Source of the DNA: an uncultured Bacteroidales bacterium
GTDB taxonomy: Bacteria; Bacteroidota; Bacteroidia; Bacteroidales; UBA932
NCBI GenBank assembly: GCA_900321715.1
Contig: ONXC01000003.1
Span: 1 to 64,000, forward strand
DNA: 64,000 bases
Direction: 5' to 3'
Position 1 is the stretch's first letter; each line of letters begins with the position of its first letter. The translations under genes and the position numbers were made by a program. The notes under the pieces were generated by a model. That model searched no databases. It was not told the DNA's origin and saw only the letters and a list, made by a program, of their open reading frames with translations. Of the stretch, positions 59,274 to 64,000 are shown piece by piece.

Positions 59274-59865
59274 TTGCGGGAAGAGCACGGAGGTTTCTAT
59301 CCCCCGCAGCATCAACACCGCCCTTGACCCGGAACTCAAAAGCCGGGTCAGGGACGGTTCTCTTTTTATCTGGGAGTGCCCGTACTGCGGAAGGCGCAGC
59401 GTGGCGGTCTCGGAAACCCTTTACCATGATCCTTCCGCCAGGCTCATGCTGTGGCTTCTTCCCGGCATGGCGGAACCATCCCCAGAGGCCCAGGAGGCCG
59501 TAAAAGGACTTGAAGGCTACACGCTCCGCGTTGTCCGTGAGGTTGGAGAGCTCATAGAAAAGATAAATATTGCCGATGCCGGCCTGGAAGACACCACCAT
59601 CGAGATGTGCAAGTGGGTGACCAGGAGGGAGTTATCGGCCAAAAATCCCGCGGCGGCAGACGCCCGCCTGAAATTCCTCCGCACGGAAGGTGCAGACCAC
59701 GACCTAGTGTTTGCCTTCCCTCTTGACGGAAACATGCAACTTGTGAACGTGGGCTTCAACGTGTATGAAGACGCCCGCGGCATCCTGTCCAGAAACCCGG
59801 CCGTAAAGCCCTCTGAAGGCTTTTCTGAGGTTAACGGAGAGTGGCTTGAAAGATTCTTCCGCTAG
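59251..59865 (+). CDS. CpXC-domain protein, 204 aa
   Basis: No signal peptide. The N-terminal CpXC domain holds two cysteine pairs, CSNCG (about 6-9) and CPYCG (about 43-46), probably a zinc site, followed by YHDPSARLMLWLLPG. A helical middle and C-terminal half follow without known motifs. The family is widespread but uncharacterised. It overlaps galK upstream by 23 bp and is followed by the large outer-membrane gene after 1 bp, so expression is probably coupled. The start ATG is chosen because it places the first cysteine pair correctly. Confidence 0.75.
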   Translation: MALANCSNCGKSTEVSIPRSINTALDPELKSRVRDGSLFIWECPYCGRRSVAVSETLYHDPSARLMLWLLPGMAEPSPEAQEAVKGLEGYTLRVVREVGELIEKINIADAGLEDTTIEMCKWVTRRELSAKNPAAADARLKFLRTEGADHDLVFAFPLDGNMQLVNVGFNVYEDARGILSRNPAVKPSEGFSEVNGEWLERFFR

Positions 59866-59866
59866 G

Positions 59867-62800
59867 ATGAGGCCGATGAGACGGGGACTCGTCATACTAT
59901 TGCTGCTTTTCTGGGCCGTCTTTCCGGTCCGCGCCCAGTTTGTCCTTACCGGAGACGACCCTGGCTATCTTCGCTGGTATTCAATAGACACACCTTACTA
60001 TAAGATAATATACCCGGAGGGGGCCGATTCCCTTGCCGTCAATTACGGCACCCTTCTTGAAAAATTCCGCCCTGCAATAGGTCTCAGCCTTGGTTTTGTG
60101 CCCGGAGAGGGACAGTTGAGGATGCCGGTGGTGCTCCATACCCACAATCCAGTTTCAAACGGCTCCGTTGCGTGGGCTCCAAAGAGGATGGACCTTTTCA
60201 CTCTCCCGGATGCTTATGGCTCAGACCCCACCCCATGGGACGTCCAACTGGTAGCCCACGAACCCCGTCACCAGGCGCAGCTGGAGCTTGACCGTCACGG
60301 ATTCGTAAGGTTCTTCTCCTATGTAGTGGGCCAGGTGTGGGATCCGGCGGTGTTTCAGATGTATCTTGCCCGCTGCCTTGCGGAAGGAGACGCCGTTACT
60401 GTTGAAACAGGCCTTACAGCTGGTTCCAGGGCCCGTACGGCCGATTTCCTTAACTATTATCAGGTGTCGCTTGATGCCGGTGAGTACAGAAACTGGTACC
60501 GCTGGCGCTATGGTTCTTACAAGCGTTTTACTCCAGACCTTTATAAACTTGGATATATTACCGTAGCGGGATCCCGCGCCCTTTACCATGACCCTCTCAT
60601 TCTTGCAAACGCCCTGGATAAGAGCCGTGAGAACCGCTTTATTCTGGGGACGCTTAACCTCCAGAGAGTAATCCGGGACCGCAGCGGGCTTAAGTTCAAG
60701 GAGGCTTTCCCCAAGATTCTGGATTATTTCAATGATACGTGGCAGAAGGATGCCGTAGCCCGCGCGCCATACATCCCGATGCATCAGATATCGGCCCCGG
60801 AGGAATTCCCGGTAGACTATAGCTCTCCGGCCCGGCTTGACGGCCACGTCTATCTCAAGCGTTCAGGGTATCTCCGCCCCACTGAACTTGGAGAATGGGC
60901 CGATGGTAAATTCCAGAGTATCAGGCCTTTCGCTGCCGGCTCATCCTCTTTGTTTGTAGACAGCGTCAACGGGCGTATCTATTGGTCGGAAACCATATAT
61001 CATCCCCGCTGGAGCCTTGACGGAAAGTCAATCATACGGTATTTTACCCCTTCTACAGGTAAGGTGACAGACCTTACTTCCGAAGGCCGGTTATATAACC
61101 CCCAGCCTTCTCCGGATGGCACTAGGGTAGCAGTTGTTGAGTATCCGCTTAACGGCGGCTCTTCAGTAGAGATTCTGTCTGCTACGGACGGGCATGTCAT
61201 AAGCCGGTTCATCGCCCCGGACGGAATTCAGGCGTCGGAGCTTGCCTGGATGGGTGAGACTATCTATGTGTCAGGCGTTTCCGAAGGTGGATACGGCATT
61301 TATAAAATAGGCCCAGACGGCTCTTTCGGCACAGAGCTGGAGCCCTCCATTCAGAAGCTTGTAAATCTTGACAGCGCAGACGGGCGCCTGCAATGGACAT
61401 CGGACCTTGACGGGGCAAATGCCCTTTACAGCTATGATCCCGCCACAAGGAAGCTTACCCAGCTTAGCTCCACGCGCTTTGGCTCCACGGACTTCTGCTT
61501 TGCCGGGGATACGCTGTATAGCATCTCGCAAACGCTTGAGGGTCAGATGCTTTTCTCTACGCCCGCAGATTCCCTCCTTTCCAGAAGGGCCGATTTTTCC
61601 AAGGAGCATGTCTACCCTATAGAGGACCGAATTACCCGCCAGGAGAATTCTTTCCGGAAACCCGTGGTTGAGGAAGTTGAAATATCGGCCCCTAAACGGT
61701 ACAGGAAGCTGCCTCACCTTATGCGTTTCCACTCCTGGGCGCCCATCTTCTTTGACTACGACGACGTTGAGTCCTTCTCCATGGACTATGTCTGGAGTCC
61801 TGCGGCCCCCGGCCTTACCGGATATTTCCAGAACACGCTTGGGACCATGTCCGGAATGGTGGGTATGGCTGTGCGCCCGGATCCCTACAAGATGGAGACA
61901 TGGAGGCCTTCCCTTCATGCAAAGTTCAAATACTCAGGTCTTTATCCCGTGATTGAAGGCTCTTTTGACTTTGGTGATACTATGGCCGATATTGTGGTAA
62001 AGGCCAGGATGAAGGACGAGCAGGAGATCTCCTATGCCCTTGCCGATGGCACACGCGACAATCTGCAGGTAAGCGGAACCCTGAGGGCGTACATCCCTTG
62101 GGGATTTGCAAAGGGAGGCATATCCTGGGGCTTTATCCCGCAGCTATCCTACGGCATCTCCAACAGCCTTTTTGACAACGCCACACGTGGTCTCACAATA
62201 ACGGAAAAGGACCCTGAGACGGGAGAAATAAAGGCTTATGAATGGGATGAGGGCCATGTTCCGGCGTATGTTCCCATGCAGAGGCTTGGGATATCGGCCC
62301 GAGGATATGTTATGAGATCAAGGGCACGCTCACAGGTGTATCCCCGCTGGGGAGCTGGCCTGGAGGCCGGATTCAACTTCCGCCCCGCAATGACAGGGAC
62401 TTTCATCCCCAACGCCTACGTATATGCTTATGGGTATCTTCCCGGTATCTGGCGCACCCAGGGGCTAAGGCTCACAGGAACCTTCCAGCACAGGATAAAT
62501 GTAAGCGACGACGTTTTCCAGCTTGGAGAACTCACGGCAAACACTCTTCCAAAGGGATTTTCATCGGCCGCAAAGCTGCAGACGGGACGCCTCTATCCCT
62601 GGCAGCTCAATGCATCGGCCTCCTACGCCGTCCCTGTGTACGTTGGAGAAATAGCCCTGCCGCCAATTCTCTATATCAAGAACTTCCTCGTTATCCCCAA
62701 TTTTGACTTCACGCTCCTTCCCGGAAATGACAACCTATGGAGCGCCGGGGCCGATATTACCGCGGAAATGGGTAAATTCATCGTGCCCTTCGACTGCTCC

Positions 62801-62899
62801 CTGGGCGTTTCCGTCTCCTACCTTGGCGGAAGCGCATTTGACGCCGTGGGCCAGCGTGACCGCTGGTCCGTAGGGCTCATTATGAGTTACGATTTCTAG
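59867..62899 (+). CDS. Large outer-membrane protein: gluzincin-like region, propeller, C-terminal barrel
   Basis: 1010 residues. Signal peptide (GLVILLLLFWAVFPVRAQ). At 130-135 it reads AHEPRH, which fits the zinc-peptidase HExxH motif (His131, Glu132, His135) within LVAHEPRHQAQLE. The middle (about 330-560) has PD40-like propeller blades (YHPRWSLDGKSIIRYFTPSTGKVTDLT, YNPQPSPDGTRVAVVEYPL). From about 640 a beta barrel of surface-antigen type runs to a terminal aromatic (SVGLIMSYDF). Whether the HExxH site is active is unknown. ATG at 59867 (1 bp after the CpXC stop) or 59876 may be the start. Its TAG stop shares CTAG with the TAG of the convergent symporter gene. Confidence 0.7.
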   Translation: MRPMRRGLVILLLLFWAVFPVRAQFVLTGDDPGYLRWYSIDTPYYKIIYPEGADSLAVNYGTLLEKFRPAIGLSLGFVPGEGQLRMPVVLHTHNPVSNGSVAWAPKRMDLFTLPDAYGSDPTPWDVQLVAHEPRHQAQLELDRHGFVRFFSYVVGQVWDPAVFQMYLARCLAEGDAVTVETGLTAGSRARTADFLNYYQVSLDAGEYRNWYRWRYGSYKRFTPDLYKLGYITVAGSRALYHDPLILANALDKSRENRFILGTLNLQRVIRDRSGLKFKEAFPKILDYFNDTWQKDAVARAPYIPMHQISAPEEFPVDYSSPARLDGHVYLKRSGYLRPTELGEWADGKFQSIRPFAAGSSSLFVDSVNGRIYWSETIYHPRWSLDGKSIIRYFTPSTGKVTDLTSEGRLYNPQPSPDGTRVAVVEYPLNGGSSVEILSATDGHVISRFIAPDGIQASELAWMGETIYVSGVSEGGYGIYKIGPDGSFGTELEPSIQKLVNLDSADGRLQWTSDLDGANALYSYDPATRKLTQLSSTRFGSTDFCFAGDTLYSISQTLEGQMLFSTPADSLLSRRADFSKEHVYPIEDRITRQENSFRKPVVEEVEISAPKRYRKLPHLMRFHSWAPIFFDYDDVESFSMDYVWSPAAPGLTGYFQNTLGTMSGMVGMAVRPDPYKMETWRPSLHAKFKYSGLYPVIEGSFDFGDTMADIVVKARMKDEQEISYALADGTRDNLQVSGTLRAYIPWGFAKGGISWGFIPQLSYGISNSLFDNATRGLTITEKDPETGEIKAYEWDEGHVPAYVPMQRLGISARGYVMRSRARSQVYPRWGAGLEAGFNFRPAMTGTFIPNAYVYAYGYLPGIWRTQGLRLTGTFQHRINVSDDVFQLGELTANTLPKGFSSAAKLQTGRLYPWQLNASASYAVPVYVGEIALPPILYIKNFLVIPNFDFTLLPGNDNLWSAGADITAEMGKFIVPFDCSLGVSVSYLGGSAFDAVGQRDRWSVGLIMSYDF

Positions 62900-64000
62900 C
62901 CCAGGAGGATTGTCAGGAATATCCCCAGGATGCCTATAGGGGCAAAGTAACGGATAAGGAAGTAAACCACGTTAAATAGCGTACGATTGCGGGTGCCGCC
63001 GTTGGTAAGCTCGTCACGGACATCGGCCCGGGACATTTTCCAGCCCACGAACATGGCAAACAGGAGGCCGCCAAACGGCATAAGCCAGTCTGAGCAAAGG
63101 TGGTCAAGGAAGTCAAAGAAGCCGCCGGAAAGCGAGCACGCAACGCCAATTGCCCAAACAATGGCTCCAAGGCCGATAGTTGCCTTGGTCCTGCTCACGC
63201 CCTTTTCCTCCACAAGATACGCTACGCCCACTTCAAGAAGGGAAATTGAAGAAGTGAGGGCCGCAACAAGTACAGAAAGGAAGAAGAGGATGGAAATCAC
63301 CGCGCCAACCCAGGGAGTCATCTGGGAGAAGATATACGGCAGGGTGTCAAAGAGAAGGCCGGGACCCTGACCGGGCTGAATTCCCGCCGCAAAAACGGCC
63401 GGCATCACTGCAAAACCCGCAAGAAGCGCAAACAGGAGGTCAAAAACGGCCGTTCCGCCTGCCGAGACCATCAGATTCTCCTCCTTTGAAACGTAGGAAG
63501 CATATGTGAGGATGGTTCCTACGCCAAGGGACATTGAGAAGAACGCCTGTCCCATTGCCGATGTAATGACGGATGGGGTGATCTTTGAGAAATCCGGCTT
63601 CACAAGGTATTCTACACCCTTTCCAGCTCCAGGAAGAGTGAGGCCGAACACTACTATTATTATAATAAGGATAAAGAGAAGCGGCATAGTGACCTTTGTG
63701 AACCTCTCAATCCCCTTCTTTACGCCAAGGAGAATAACGATGGCCGTTCCCACCATAAATGCCGTATGCATGAAAATAGGCTCCCAGGTAGAGGAGAGAA
63801 GGCTTTCAAACAATCCGGTGGAATCCTGCGTAAATCGCAGCGTACAGGCTTTGAGGAGATAATCCACGGACCAGCCGCCCACAACGCTGTAGAAGCTGAG
63901 CAGAAGAAGAGGTGTGATTACGGTAATCATCCCCGCCCAGCGGTAATTGCTGCCGGGGGCAAGTTTACGCATAGCGCCAAAGGTACTGCTACCGCTCCGC
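62896..64000 (-). CDS. Neurotransmitter:sodium symporter (NSS) family transporter, 5' end cut by window edge
   Basis: At least 368 residues of a LeuT/MhsT-type Na+-coupled amino acid transporter. Visible hallmarks are KLAPGSNYRWAGMITVITPLLLLSFYSVVGGW, MGQAFFSMSLGVGTILTYASYV (TM6), DLLFALLAGFAVMPAVFAAG and LFFLSVLVAALTSSISLLEVGVAYLVEEKG (TM8). The usual first two helices are missing from the window: the frame stays open from the ATG at 63972 to base 64000, and the residues RSGSSTFGA before that Met match the family, so Met at 63972 is internal. Substrate unknown, probably an amino acid. Confidence 0.9.
   Translation of the reverse strand, partial: RSGSSTFGAMRKLAPGSNYRWAGMITVITPLLLLSFYSVVGGWSVDYLLKACTLRFTQDSTGLFESLLSSTWEPIFMHTAFMVGTAIVILLGVKKGIERFTKVTMPLLFILIIIIVVFGLTLPGAGKGVEYLVKPDFSKITPSVITSAMGQAFFSMSLGVGTILTYASYVSKEENLMVSAGGTAVFDLLFALLAGFAVMPAVFAAGIQPGQGPGLLFDTLPYIFSQMTPWVGAVISILFFLSVLVAALTSSISLLEVGVAYLVEEKGVSRTKATIGLGAIVWAIGVACSLSGGFFDFLDHLCSDWLMPFGGLLFAMFVGWKMSRADVRDELTNGGTRNRTLFNVVYFLIRYFAPIGILGIFLTILLG

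Noticed and set aside
62896-63972. Complete 358-residue symporter gene starting at the ATG at 63972, with TACCTTTG just upstream as its promoter
   Set aside because: The frame remains open to the window edge and the residues before that Met (RSGSSTFGA) match the family, while the two first helices would be missing. The gene is simply cut by the window, and the promoter-like string is coding sequence.
1-64000. GGCCGAT as a Chi- or KOPS-like oriented motif
   Set aside because: By-eye counts on each strand are almost equal on both sides of the putative origin, whereas such signals are strongly skewed.
1-64000. CRISPR array, prophage, integrase or intact insertion sequence
   Set aside because: No regularly spaced repeats, transposase, integrase or phage structural genes were recognised.

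Overview
The window looks like chromosomal DNA of a member of the Bacteroidales with moderate GC content. Evidence: a SusC/SusD pair, a fused SecDF, a fumarate reductase FrdA/FrdB pair, Bacteroidetes-style LptE and LptC lipoproteins, many outer-membrane and TPR proteins, and promoters of the Bacteroides type (TTG, about 19-21 bp, then TAnnTTTG). No rRNA, CRISPR array, prophage or intact insertion sequence was seen. Both edges cut genes: secDF on the left and a sodium-coupled symporter on the right.

Layout. 1-7 kb: secDF, a PD40/SPOR-like periplasmic protein, dsbD and a YhhN membrane protein. 6.9-7.6 kb: tRNA-Ser(GCT), then an accessory patch with two copies of a palindromic intergenic repeat and a fragment resembling the start of an Abi-type gene. 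7.6-18.5 kb: a secreted protein; a five-gene leftward run (OmpA/TPR lipoprotein, membrane LytTR regulator, SSS transporter, YD-like lipoprotein, Sel1/TPR protein); a run of sigma-54-type activator, lptE, TPR protein and secG; then tonB. 18.7-23.2 kb: sufS-sufE-sufT-like-folK-glyS plus a small HTH protein. 23.3-27.9 kb: ruvA, mnmG with two exact parS-like palindromes, ybeY, and a partner-switching pair (STAS protein and PP2C phosphatase/anti-sigma kinase fusion). 27.9-35.1 kb: a stand-alone 1988-residue dimodular NRPS with a terminal reductase, then hflX. 35.2-42.1 kb: susC-susD-lipoprotein. 42.4-46.3 kb: frdAB and ruvB. 46.3-46.5 kb: an AT-rich gap packed with DnaA-box-like nonamers. 46.5-64 kb: mfd, coaX, outer-membrane protein, TPR protein, lptC, ppiD, ychF, a nuclease-family gene, galK, a CpXC protein, a 1010-residue outer-membrane protein and the edge symporter.

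Chromosome biology. Almost every gene left of about 46.3 kb is on the minus strand (exceptions: the 2838 gene, tRNA-Ser, ruvA, the NRPS and hflX). Almost every gene to the right is on the plus strand (exceptions: the nuclease-family gene and the symporter). That switch, the DnaA-box cluster at the same point and parS-like sites 22 kb away suggest that the window spans or lies next to the replication origin. This is an inference from sequence.

Two signals stand out. First, the heptamer GGCCGAT (reverse complement ATCGGCC) occurs roughly 110-120 times by eye in 64 kb, against about 8 expected for a random 7-mer counted on both strands, with no orientation bias on either side of the putative origin. 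Second, the NRPS (A-PCP-C-A-PCP-reductase) has the layout expected to release a dipeptide aldehyde, which could cyclise to a pyrazinone-type product; it sits alone among housekeeping genes.
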